NCBI GenBank assembly: GCA_002710685.1
Contig: PALD01000050.1
Coordinates: 91,236-155,235 of the forward strand
From: Cytophagaceae bacterium
GTDB lineage: Bacteria > Bacteroidota > Bacteroidia > Flavobacteriales > Flavobacteriaceae
Reading direction: 5' to 3'
Length of the DNA stretch: 64,000 nt
Part shown: positions 45,959 to 52,876 of the stretch, piece by piece
Numbering within the stretch: the first letter of the stretch is position 1
Layout: each line of letters opens with the position of its first letter
Position numbers and translations under genes: made by a program
The notes under the pieces: generated by a model
The model's database searches: none
What the model saw: the letters and a program-made list of their open reading frames with translations, nothing else
Told to the model about the DNA's origin: nothing

Positions 45959-46023
45959 GCCTGACCTGGGAAGGAATTAACACTAACCATCAACATTGTT
46001 TTCCTTCCCACGACAGGACTTAA
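45959..46023. repeat. Hairpin element copy B
   Basis: GCCTGACCTGGGAAGGAA pairs with TTCCTTCCCACGACAGG, and the loop contains CACTAACCATCAACATTG. Copies D and B account for most of the 329-bp gap 45781-46109. The remainder (46024-46109) has no feature I can assign. Confidence 0.7.
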
Positions 46024-46109
46024 TGACTACCCAAGATATCCCAGACATCTTATTTACTTCTGTTAACTAATAAACCAGAGCAACAAAAGATGCTTAGGGA
46101 AGGGATTAC

Positions 46110-46190
46110 CTATTGAATAGTCTTTTGTATTTTGCCATATTTAAACTTCCTACTACCATATTATCGGTTTCTTACTTTGTTTATTTACAC
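46110..46190 (-). pseudogene. Remnant of the C-terminus of a DUF3347 gene
   Basis: Read on the minus strand this encodes YGSRKFKYGKIQKTIQ followed by TAG, against [16 protein letters not shown] and stop in the intact DUF3347 gene at 46679. Upstream codons continue the match (NKVRNR for NEVKNP). A stop replaces the first Tyr of the PYYG motif and the conserved Cys is Tyr, so it is dead. It starts immediately after the stop of the DoxX gene. Confidence 0.75.
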
Positions 46191-46622
46191 TCAATTATTT
46201 CCTTTTGCAATTAGGCTGTCCAATTCCATATACTTTTCTTTCATTAGGCTTAACGCAAAAGCTCCAGCAGAAGCTGTAAAGACTGAAAAGTCTAATGCTC
46301 CTTTTATTCCAGTGGAAAATGTCATTGAAAGCGCAAATAGTAGCAGTAAAAATCCACTCCATTTTGCGAACAATTCTGTTTTAAATCCAATTATCAAGAA
46401 GAATGCAAAAATAATTTCAGCTGCGGTTGCAATAATTCCGATTGTTGAAATTAATGAGTCCGGAATCCAAGGATTTATCTGTTGTGTGTAGTTAAGAAAA
46501 TTATCCAAATTCCCCCACACAGAAACATCTTTGTTCCACAATCCAAATCTATCAGCTACTGCCGATAAAAATCCGATTGATATTGCAAGTCGCAAAAAGA
46601 GTTTGATTATTTTAGTCCTCAT
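46191..46622 (-). CDS. DoxX-family membrane protein
   Basis: 143 residues with four hydrophobic segments. Features are LRLAISIGFLSAVADRFGLW at the start and IATAAEIIFAFFLIIGFKTELFAKWSGFLLLLFAL in the centre, matching DoxX-like proteins. Function in bacteria is poorly defined, with links to thiol and redox stress. It is 56 nt after the DUF3347 gene and directly abuts the DUF3347 remnant, suggesting it was inserted into or recombined next to a duplicated DUF3347 copy. Confidence 0.75.
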   Translation of the reverse strand: MRTKIIKLFLRLAISIGFLSAVADRFGLWNKDVSVWGNLDNFLNYTQQINPWIPDSLISTIGIIATAAEIIFAFFLIIGFKTELFAKWSGFLLLLFALSMTFSTGIKGALDFSVFTASAGAFALSLMKEKYMELDSLIAKGNN

Positions 46623-46678
46623 CTTTGATTATTGTTGGTTGCTTAATTCTCTTGATTTTGGTCAAAAGGATTACAACT

Positions 46679-47239
46679 TTACTGAATTGTCTTTTGAACT
46701 TTCCCACATTTAAGCATTTTGCTGCCATAGTAGGGGTTTTTTACTTCATTACTTGTACTTAACCAAGCACTTCCTTTATCGTACATTGGGCAAAATTGTT
46801 CATATAACGTGCTTTTTGTACCCGTAATAGCTACCATATCAGTAATATCCTTACTTAACGTTTTAAAGTGCTCGCGTTGGTGGTCTATCGCACTTTCAGA
46901 AATATGTTCTGCGTGCTCGGTAGCATCTTCTATGATATCGGCCAGCTCTTTTTGTTGTTCTTTTGAGTAACTACTCTTATCGAATTTTTTAAGAGAGGCT
47001 ACCAATTTAGAACCTGATTGTGCCGCTTTCTTGGTGTCATCGCCTACCAAAGCATCTTTCAACATAAAATAATCGGCAAGAACCGTTTCTGCCGCTGGAT
47101 TCATTTTGTCCATTTTCATTTTACTATGATCCATTTCCATTTCACCGTGCTTGTGGTTCATTTTTTCTTTTTCCTGGGCGTTGGTAAAAGAAACTGCTAA
47201 CAATAGCATTACTGCTATACTCATTTTTAAATTTTTCAT
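46679..47239 (-). CDS. Periplasmic DUF3347 protein with Met/His-rich N-terminus
   Basis: 186 residues. The signal peptide ends SFTNAQ (residue 21), followed by a metal-binding-type stretch [20 protein letters not shown] (about 27-46). DUF3347 then covers about 50-186: [52 protein letters not shown] and [15 protein letters not shown]. The domain is the same as the C-terminal part of CusB here, so it probably binds periplasmic copper or feeds the Cus pump. It is about 23 nt after the heme-binding-domain gene. Confidence 0.88.
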   Translation of the reverse strand: MKNLKMSIAVMLLLAVSFTNAQEKEKMNHKHGEMEMDHSKMKMDKMNPAAETVLADYFMLKDALVGDDTKKAAQSGSKLVASLKKFDKSSYSKEQQKELADIIEDATEHAEHISESAIDHQREHFKTLSKDITDMVAITGTKSTLYEQFCPMYDKGSAWLSTSNEVKNPYYGSKMLKCGKVQKTIQ

Positions 47240-47262
47240 TTTTATTATTTTTAAATTATTGT

Positions 47263-47715
47263 TTATAAACTATCTTTTAATTGTGTGATAAAATTGATTA
47301 ATTCTTCTGCCTCCGCTTCAGAAAACTTAGCATCTTTATGTATCAAAGTGTAAGAATCCAAAGGCATTTCTCCGCTTTCTATCTGTTTGATAATTGATCG
47401 AAGTTTACTTGATTTTCTTCGGCTTGAAAGCGAATCCCATTCGTTAAAATTAAGTTCGGCCTTGCCTTCTTTAATGTGGTCTTCCAAAAACCAAGCAGCG
47501 GGTTGAATCTTATTATACCAAGGATATTGCGTATTGTTACTGTGACAATCATAGCAGGATACCTGTAATTTTTTCTGAATAGTTTCAGGAACATTATGTA
47601 CCAACATAAAATCAGTTTCGGGAACCGTATAACTTTGATTGCGTTCCGTGGGAATAAATTGAATCCCCACAAACCCTACCAGTGCTATTATTGCTATGAT
47701 TTTTAAAATTTTCAT
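47263..47715 (-). CDS. Heme-binding-domain (CxxCH) protein
   Basis: 150 residues with one N-terminal membrane anchor (residues 3-20). The covalent heme motif C-Y-D-C-H is near residue 54, followed by [23 protein letters not shown] and a C-terminal helix [16 protein letters not shown]. It matches the haem_bd family of periplasmic monoheme proteins. It is set between two DUF3347 genes (start adjacent to the stop of 47716), suggesting redox handling of periplasmic metal. Confidence 0.88.
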   Translation of the reverse strand: MKILKIIAIIALVGFVGIQFIPTERNQSYTVPETDFMLVHNVPETIQKKLQVSCYDCHSNNTQYPWYNKIQPAAWFLEDHIKEGKAELNFNEWDSLSSRRKSSKLRSIIKQIESGEMPLDSYTLIHKDAKFSEAEAEELINFITQLKDSL

Positions 47716-48303
47716 TTAATTGATTTCCTTTTGCATTTCACCACAGGTCAACATTTTACTTCCATAATAAGGATTCTTAACGTCCTTGCTCATACTTAAC
47801 CAATTACTACCTCCATCATACATTGGGCAGAATAGTTGATACAAGGTGTTTTCTGTACCGGTTATAGCAACCATATCTGTTACATCCTTACTTATGATTT
47901 TAAAATGTTCTCGCTGGTGTGCTATATCACTTTCTGAAATATGTTCTGCGTGTTCTGTGGCATCTTCCATAATATCCTTGAGTTCCTGTTGCTCACTATC
48001 TGAATAGCTGGATGCATCAAAATTTCCAAAAGTACTTGCAAGCGTTGCTCCCAATTCTTTTGCCTTATCATTGTCATCGCCTACAAGTGCATCTTTCAAG
48101 TTGAAATAATCTTTCAGGATTGCTTCTGCTTTTGCGTCTTGGTTGTCACTCATTGCCATATCATCTTTGTCATCCATAGACTCTTGGTACATCTCATTGC
48201 TCATAGGTGCAGCTGGTTCATCTTTTTTTCCGTCCTTACAGGATATAGCCGTAAGGGTTAAGGTCATTACTAAAATACCGACGGTCATTTTTAATTTTTT
48301 CAT
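47716..48303 (-). CDS. DUF3347 lipoprotein
   Basis: 195 residues with lipobox TAISC (Cys22) and then an acidic, Met-rich linker ([20 protein letters not shown]). DUF3347 spans about 58-195 with [32 protein letters not shown] and [15 protein letters not shown]. It is the lipidated paralogue of the protein at 46679, with which it shares most of the domain. It is first in the DUF3347-haem-DUF3347-DoxX run. Confidence 0.88.
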   Translation of the reverse strand: MKKLKMTVGILVMTLTLTAISCKDGKKDEPAAPMSNEMYQESMDDKDDMAMSDNQDAKAEAILKDYFNLKDALVGDDNDKAKELGATLASTFGNFDASSYSDSEQQELKDIMEDATEHAEHISESDIAHQREHFKIISKDVTDMVAITGTENTLYQLFCPMYDGGSNWLSMSKDVKNPYYGSKMLTCGEMQKEIN

Positions 48304-48379
48304 TTTAATTTCGATTTTAATAGTTAATATTTGATTTTAATTTATTGTTATACCTGTTTACACAGCTTAATTTTTTTTT

Positions 48380-48393
48380 ACATAGTGCTATGT
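48380..48393. promoter_or_regulatory. Operator-like inverted repeat ACATAG-TG-CTATGT
   Basis: A 6-bp inverted repeat with a 2-bp centre lies 77 bp upstream of the DUF3347 lipoprotein start, next to a run of nine T. It could be a repressor site or half of a terminator for the SHOCT gene; only the symmetry is seen. Confidence 0.35.
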
Positions 48394-48422
48394 CTAACAG
48401 ATTTTTGGATTGCTTCTTTTTT

Positions 48423-48617
48423 TTATTTCTTTGAGCCTATAGCCTGCTTAATTTCTTCATACTCCTCTTTGGTTATCTCTCCTTTAGCGTACCTTTCATC
48501 AAGGACATCCATAGCCTTTGAACTTTTAGTCCGCTTTATTTTCTTTCCTCCTGCATAGATGAAAACACCTAGAATAATAACACCGAAAATGGTTAAGAAA
48601 TCCCAATTGTAGTCCAT
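48423..48617 (-). CDS. SHOCT-domain small membrane protein
   Basis: 64 residues. One N-terminal helix (FLTIFGVIILGVFIYAGG) is followed by a SHOCT motif (AMDVLDERYAKGEITKEEYEEIKQAI). SHOCT motifs are short oligomerisation helices. It is 18 nt after the multicopper oxidase gene and probably cotranscribed with it. Confidence 0.85.
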   Translation of the reverse strand: MDYNWDFLTIFGVIILGVFIYAGGKKIKRTKSSKAMDVLDERYAKGEITKEEYEEIKQAIGSKK

Positions 48618-48635
48618 CGTTTTATTTTTTAGTCA

Positions 48636-51023
48636 TTAAAATCTTAGTGATAATCCTCCACCTGCACCAAAACGGTTATCATAACTTCCCATCAATGAGA
48701 AATTTTTGGATAAAAGATATTCAACACCCGTACTCCAAGTAATCTCTTTTTTGAAATTATCTCCTTGAGGCAGGTCATCTACCCACCCAAAATCTGCTTG
48801 GTACTCGTACATCCCAAAAACAATAGTTCTAGGGAAAATGGTAATAGCACGGCTTAAGCTAATCTGCGGGCGTAGCTTACTATCCATCCTCACATCCAAC
48901 GTAAATAAGTAGGGCGTAAGGTATCGTATCCCTGCTATAGCTGTTGTTGTTATTTCTTCAAGGCTATCCTCCATTTCGTTCTCGACATTTACACCGCCAA
49001 AAACGGTTAGATAATCATAGAGGTATCTATCGTAGGCAGCTTCAACCTCCATATTCCTGTTCCAACCATATTCGCCCCTCAAACTGAATTGGTTTCGGAT
49101 ATTTGAAGATATAAGGTTCAAAGTGGTCATATGTGATGCGGCATCTATCATTCCGTAGGAATAGAACTGGTCGGTCTCGTCAATAAGTTTAGATACGGGA
49201 TATTCCTTCAACCTTGGATCCCTAGGGGTATCATAACTTACAATACGCGCCATACCTCCCATCATATGGTATAGAATATGACAATGGAAAAACCAATCGC
49301 CATATTCATCACCATAAAATTCAATGGTAACTTGTTTCATTGGTGGAACATTGACTGTGTGTTTTAAGGGTGAGTATTCCCCATTTTCGTTAATGACCCT
49401 AAAAAAATGACCGTGTAGGTGCATTGGGTGGTGCATCATAGTCAGGTTATTGAAGGTAATCCTAGTTACTTCGTCTCCCTTGATTTTTATTTTATCTGCT
49501 TCAGATAGAGGAACCCCATTCAAACTCCAGATATAGCGCTGCATATTCCCGGTAAGGTTTAATAGGATATCCGTTACAGGAACATCTGGGTCATAATTGG
49601 TCTTCTCCGGCGATTTCAAGTAGTCATAGTTATACTCTGAAAACATATTCATTCCCTGCATTCCATCTGCTTCGTCCATTTTCATATCATCCATTTGAGA
49701 GGCCTTTTTCATTTTGGTATCCATTTTTGTGTCCATCCCTGCCATTTTGGAATGGTCCATCTGCATTGAATCCTTTTTCATATCCATTTGCATTTCGTCC
49801 ATTTTATGCTTCTTCATTTCCATACCCTTCATATTGGACTTGTCCATATTCATTGTACCCATATCCATATCTTTCATTCCTTCCATCTGCATTCCCCATT
49901 TTTCTTTCATCTCGTAACGCTCATCTTTGCCTGGTCGGAACTTTAAAGCGGGTGCACCCATTTTCATTTTCATTTTGGCCATTTGTTGCATCATCCCTAT
50001 TTTATCAGGTTTGGATACATCGGGTGCAGCAACAATAGGTCCTTGGCCTAGGTATGCCGTTGCGGTACCAGAGCCGTCTTGGGCCATAATTTTATATTCC
50101 AGTTTGCCGTTCTCCGGTATGGTTACGATAAAATCATAGGTTTCAGCGACCCCTATAAATGTCTTGTTATGCTTAACCGGTACTACATCTTTACCGTCTG
50201 CCGAGACAAGCAAAGGGTCAGGGCCGCCAAAGGCCATCCAGAACGAAGTAGAAGCAGAGCCGTCTATAATGCGAAGGCGCACTTTTTCGCCAGGTTTAAA
50301 CTCGGGGTACTCCACTTTTTCTTCTCCATTAATTAAGAACGCTGGGTAATACACATCTGCCACATCTGCACTTTCCATACGCTGTCTCCAAAAATTTAAT
50401 TGCGCCCCAAATGCGCCCCTTGCAATTACTTGGTTAAGCGGCGTAGCTGTTCCTTTTCTTATATTGTACCATTCTGTACCTCGCTTTAAAAACCGAAGTA
50501 CATCCCGCGGTTTTTCGTTGGTCCAGTCAGATAGTACCAAAACCTGCTCTTTATCATACTCCAAGGTTTTTTCTTTGGGCTGTATTACAATTGAGCCGTA
50601 AACACCGCTCTGTTCCTGCAACATTGTATGGGAATGGTACCAATAGGTGCCGTTTTGCTTTATTGCGAATTCATATTTTAGTGTTTTACCGGGTTCTATG
50701 GGCGGTGTAGAAAGGTAGGGTACCCCATCATAAAAATTGGGCAACAACAAGCCGTGCCAATGGATGGATGTCTCCACGCTCATTTCATTTTTTACATAGA
50801 TTACTGCGTACTCCCCTTCGGTAAATTCGAGCGTTGGCCCTGGAATACCTCCGTTGACGGTCATCCCTTTTACTTCTTTACCGGCTTTATTAACCATTTC
50901 TTCCTTTAGGGTCAACGTGTATTCGTGAACGGGTAGATTATCGACATTACCTTCCACGGACTGTGCAGATGCTGTATAGGTACACAGTAACAAAAGAATA
51001 AATGCATAGCTTATTTTTTTCAT
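48636..51023 (-). CDS. Multicopper oxidase fused to a CopB-like outer-membrane barrel
   Basis: 795 residues. After a signal peptide (ending TASAQS) come three cupredoxin domains with all four copper motifs: IHWHGLLLP, YWYHSHTMLQEQ, HHPMHLHGHFF and FFHCHILYHMMGGM. Between domains two and three is a linker of about 95 residues extremely rich in Met, Lys and Asp (about 370-465), like that of PcoA/CopA oxidases. From about residue 600 the sequence changes to beta-barrel strands (RGEYGWNRNMEVEAAYDRYL; AGIRYLTPYLFTLDVRMDS) typical of CopB/PcoB and ends GLSLRF with the terminal Phe of outer-membrane proteins. The natural reading is periplasmic Cu(I) oxidation tethered to an outer-membrane barrel in one chain. 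Confidence 0.9.
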   Translation of the reverse strand: MKKISYAFILLLLCTYTASAQSVEGNVDNLPVHEYTLTLKEEMVNKAGKEVKGMTVNGGIPGPTLEFTEGEYAVIYVKNEMSVETSIHWHGLLLPNFYDGVPYLSTPPIEPGKTLKYEFAIKQNGTYWYHSHTMLQEQSGVYGSIVIQPKEKTLEYDKEQVLVLSDWTNEKPRDVLRFLKRGTEWYNIRKGTATPLNQVIARGAFGAQLNFWRQRMESADVADVYYPAFLINGEEKVEYPEFKPGEKVRLRIIDGSASTSFWMAFGGPDPLLVSADGKDVVPVKHNKTFIGVAETYDFIVTIPENGKLEYKIMAQDGSGTATAYLGQGPIVAAPDVSKPDKIGMMQQMAKMKMKMGAPALKFRPGKDERYEMKEKWGMQMEGMKDMDMGTMNMDKSNMKGMEMKKHKMDEMQMDMKKDSMQMDHSKMAGMDTKMDTKMKKASQMDDMKMDEADGMQGMNMFSEYNYDYLKSPEKTNYDPDVPVTDILLNLTGNMQRYIWSLNGVPLSEADKIKIKGDEVTRITFNNLTMMHHPMHLHGHFFRVINENGEYSPLKHTVNVPPMKQVTIEFYGDEYGDWFFHCHILYHMMGGMARIVSYDTPRDPRLKEYPVSKLIDETDQFYSYGMIDAASHMTTLNLISSNIRNQFSLRGEYGWNRNMEVEAAYDRYLYDYLTVFGGVNVENEMEDSLEEITTTAIAGIRYLTPYLFTLDVRMDSKLRPQISLSRAITIFPRTIVFGMYEYQADFGWVDDLPQGDNFKKEITWSTGVEYLLSKNFSLMGSYDNRFGAGGGLSLRF

Positions 51024-51087
51024 AAGATTACTTTTTTTAAAATTAATATTGATTATGAGAAGTTTGTGTCATAATTATGGTTGTTAT

Positions 51088-51654
51088 CTACCTTATTTGA
51101 TCTAAAGGGTTTCTAATACTTTTTTGATTATTCTTATAATTAGTCAGACTCATACCAGTTTCACTTTTAAACAGCCTACTTAAATGATTTACATTACTGT
51201 AATCAAGCAGCTGACTTATCTCCGTAAAATTACCCTCTTGTAATTGAATCAGCTCTTTCACTCTTTCTATCTTGAGTTTTATAAAGTATTTTTCTATGGT
51301 AATATGCTCCGTAACAGAAAATATTTTACTGATTTTTGAGTACTCAAGGTTTAATTTACTTTCCAAATGCTTGGACAGCGTTTTATTTAATTGAAGTGGT
51401 AATTTTTGTAATAATTTAATAAGTTCAATTTTAACTTGCTCTACTAATTGCTGGTCTTGCGCCAGTAAAATTTCGAAACCATTGTTTTCTAAAACATTTT
51501 TTATATTTTCAAAATCATCTATAGATTTCTCTTCGTAAATAATAGAACCCAATTCAATATGCTTTAAGTGAATCCCTAATGTTTCAACATCACTCTGGAT
51601 TGTTTTAATACAGCGATTACACACCATATTTTTTATAAATAATTTCTTTTCCAT
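51088..51654 (-). CDS. HMA-like/AraC fusion transcriptional regulator (second copy)
   Basis: 188 residues, the same length and plan as the protein at 30750: IKNMVCNRC (Cys12 and Cys15) in an HMA-like N-terminal domain, a mainly helical middle (about 75-105) and an AraC-type C-terminal domain (RVKELIQLQEGNFTEISQLLDYSNVNHLSRLFKSETGMSLTNYKN). It lies 4 nt after the cusC stop, so it is the last gene of the cus operon and likely autoregulated. It is diverged from the first copy in the recognition helices, so the two may bind different sites or sense different metals. Confidence 0.88.
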   Translation of the reverse strand: MEKKLFIKNMVCNRCIKTIQSDVETLGIHLKHIELGSIIYEEKSIDDFENIKNVLENNGFEILLAQDQQLVEQVKIELIKLLQKLPLQLNKTLSKHLESKLNLEYSKISKIFSVTEHITIEKYFIKLKIERVKELIQLQEGNFTEISQLLDYSNVNHLSRLFKSETGMSLTNYKNNQKSIRNPLDQIR

Positions 51655-51658
51655 CCGG

Positions 51659-52876
51659 TTAGTTGATTAGGTAATTAACAATTGCAGATTGTGTGTAATA
51701 CTTCTGTATCGATTCCACTTGATTTAACTGAAATTTGAGCTGTAACTCTTGGATATCCAGCACATCATTAAAATCAATGGTGCCCGTTTCATAGTTTTTA
51801 ATGAGAATTTCTTCAGCATCTTCTGCTTGTTTCAGATTGTTCTCTTGTGTATTATATGCTATTCGTGCTTGGTTGCGTTGCGATATTGCTTTTGCGAAAG
51901 CGGATTCCAAAACATTCAATCGTTGTGCTTTTTGAGTCTCGATTTCTTGTTGGCGCAAGTCATTTTGCCTTGAAATAGATTTATACCGATTATTAAAAAT
52001 GGGAATGGAAACTGAAACCATAGGCATTAGTATATCCTTTCCATTGTCTATTGGATTCATATCCGCTCGCTCGCTCACTGGTAGATAATCAACCCCAAAA
52101 CCAAACATAGGTAATGCCTCACGCTGGTTGAGCAATTCAGATTGTGCTATAGATTCGTAGAGTTTATCATATTTAAGCAGTTCAGGATTAAGTGATAGTG
52201 CATCTCTACCAGATACGGCGTTTTCACTTGGAATTTCCATTAATGTGACCACATCAACCATCATAGTTCCATCACGATTGAGTAGCTTATTGAAGGTGAT
52301 TTGTTCTGACCCAAATTCCTCTTCGAGCACCTCTTTTTGCTGTTGCAATTCATTTTGACGAATCTGTAATCTCAAAACGTCAACAGAAGATGCCTTGCCT
52401 ACTTCAACCGATGTAAGGGCAAGACGCTCATAGGTTTCTAATAATTTAATGTTCTTATCGAGCACCCTTTGCTTTGCTTGTATTTCATACAAACGATAAT
52501 AGGATTGAGCTACAGAAAGTGCCAGTTTTCTTTTGGCAATTATGATTTCCACATATTCAGCTTCAGCCATTGAGGCTGCATAATTTTCTCTTGCCGTTAT
52601 GGTCCCGAACCAAGGCAACATTTGCTTAAAGCCAATACGTGCTCTCTGCGCCCCAACACGGGTCTCGGGCTCACTGACAAAGTACCCAGCACTCACTTCA
52701 GTATTAGGCAGCCAGTTTGCTTCGTTCACTTTTTCTTCGGCGATGTTATAGCGCAGTTCAAAGGCTTGAATCTCGGGGTTGTTAGATTGTGCCTCTTCAA
52801 TGTATGATTGTAGTTGTTGCGCTTTCGCGAAAGCGGAAACAAACAAAAGACAGGTAATAATTTTTATATTTTTCAT
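51659..52876 (-). CDS. cusC: TolC-family outer-membrane efflux protein (CusC-type)
   Basis: 405 residues with a signal peptide (MKNIKIITCLLFVSAFAKAQ). It shows the two-fold repeat of long helices (SYIEEAQSNNPEIQAFELRYNIAEEKV; RLALTSVEVGKASSVDVLRLQIRQNELQQQKEVL) and the late ETGTIDFNDVLDIQELQLKFQ of OEP proteins. It forms the exit duct for the CusA-CusB pump. The ATG overlaps the cusA stop by 4 bp. The signal peptide region contains one copy of the palindrome GCTTTCGCGAAAGC (52821-52834). Confidence 0.92.
   Translation of the reverse strand: MKNIKIITCLLFVSAFAKAQQLQSYIEEAQSNNPEIQAFELRYNIAEEKVNEANWLPNTEVSAGYFVSEPETRVGAQRARIGFKQMLPWFGTITARENYAASMAEAEYVEIIIAKRKLALSVAQSYYRLYEIQAKQRVLDKNIKLLETYERLALTSVEVGKASSVDVLRLQIRQNELQQQKEVLEEEFGSEQITFNKLLNRDGTMMVDVVTLMEIPSENAVSGRDALSLNPELLKYDKLYESIAQSELLNQREALPMFGFGVDYLPVSERADMNPIDNGKDILMPMVSVSIPIFNNRYKSISRQNDLRQQEIETQKAQRLNVLESAFAKAISQRNQARIAYNTQENNLKQAEDAEEILIKNYETGTIDFNDVLDIQELQLKFQLNQVESIQKYYTQSAIVNYLIN

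Noticed and set aside
38923..46023. Hairpin elements as integron attC sites
   Set aside because: The 5' GCCTAAC of one copy resembles an attC end, but the opposite ends lack the invariant GTT, the loops are conserved rather than variable, and there is no integron integrase in the window.
45884..46023. CRISPR array at the tandem hairpins
   Set aside because: Only two adjacent units, with different arms and no constant-length spacers; no cas genes are near.
49700..49920. Met-rich stretch of the oxidase as a frameshift or assembly artefact
   Set aside because: The frame stays open, the composition is typical of PcoA-type linkers, and conserved copper motifs follow in the same frame.
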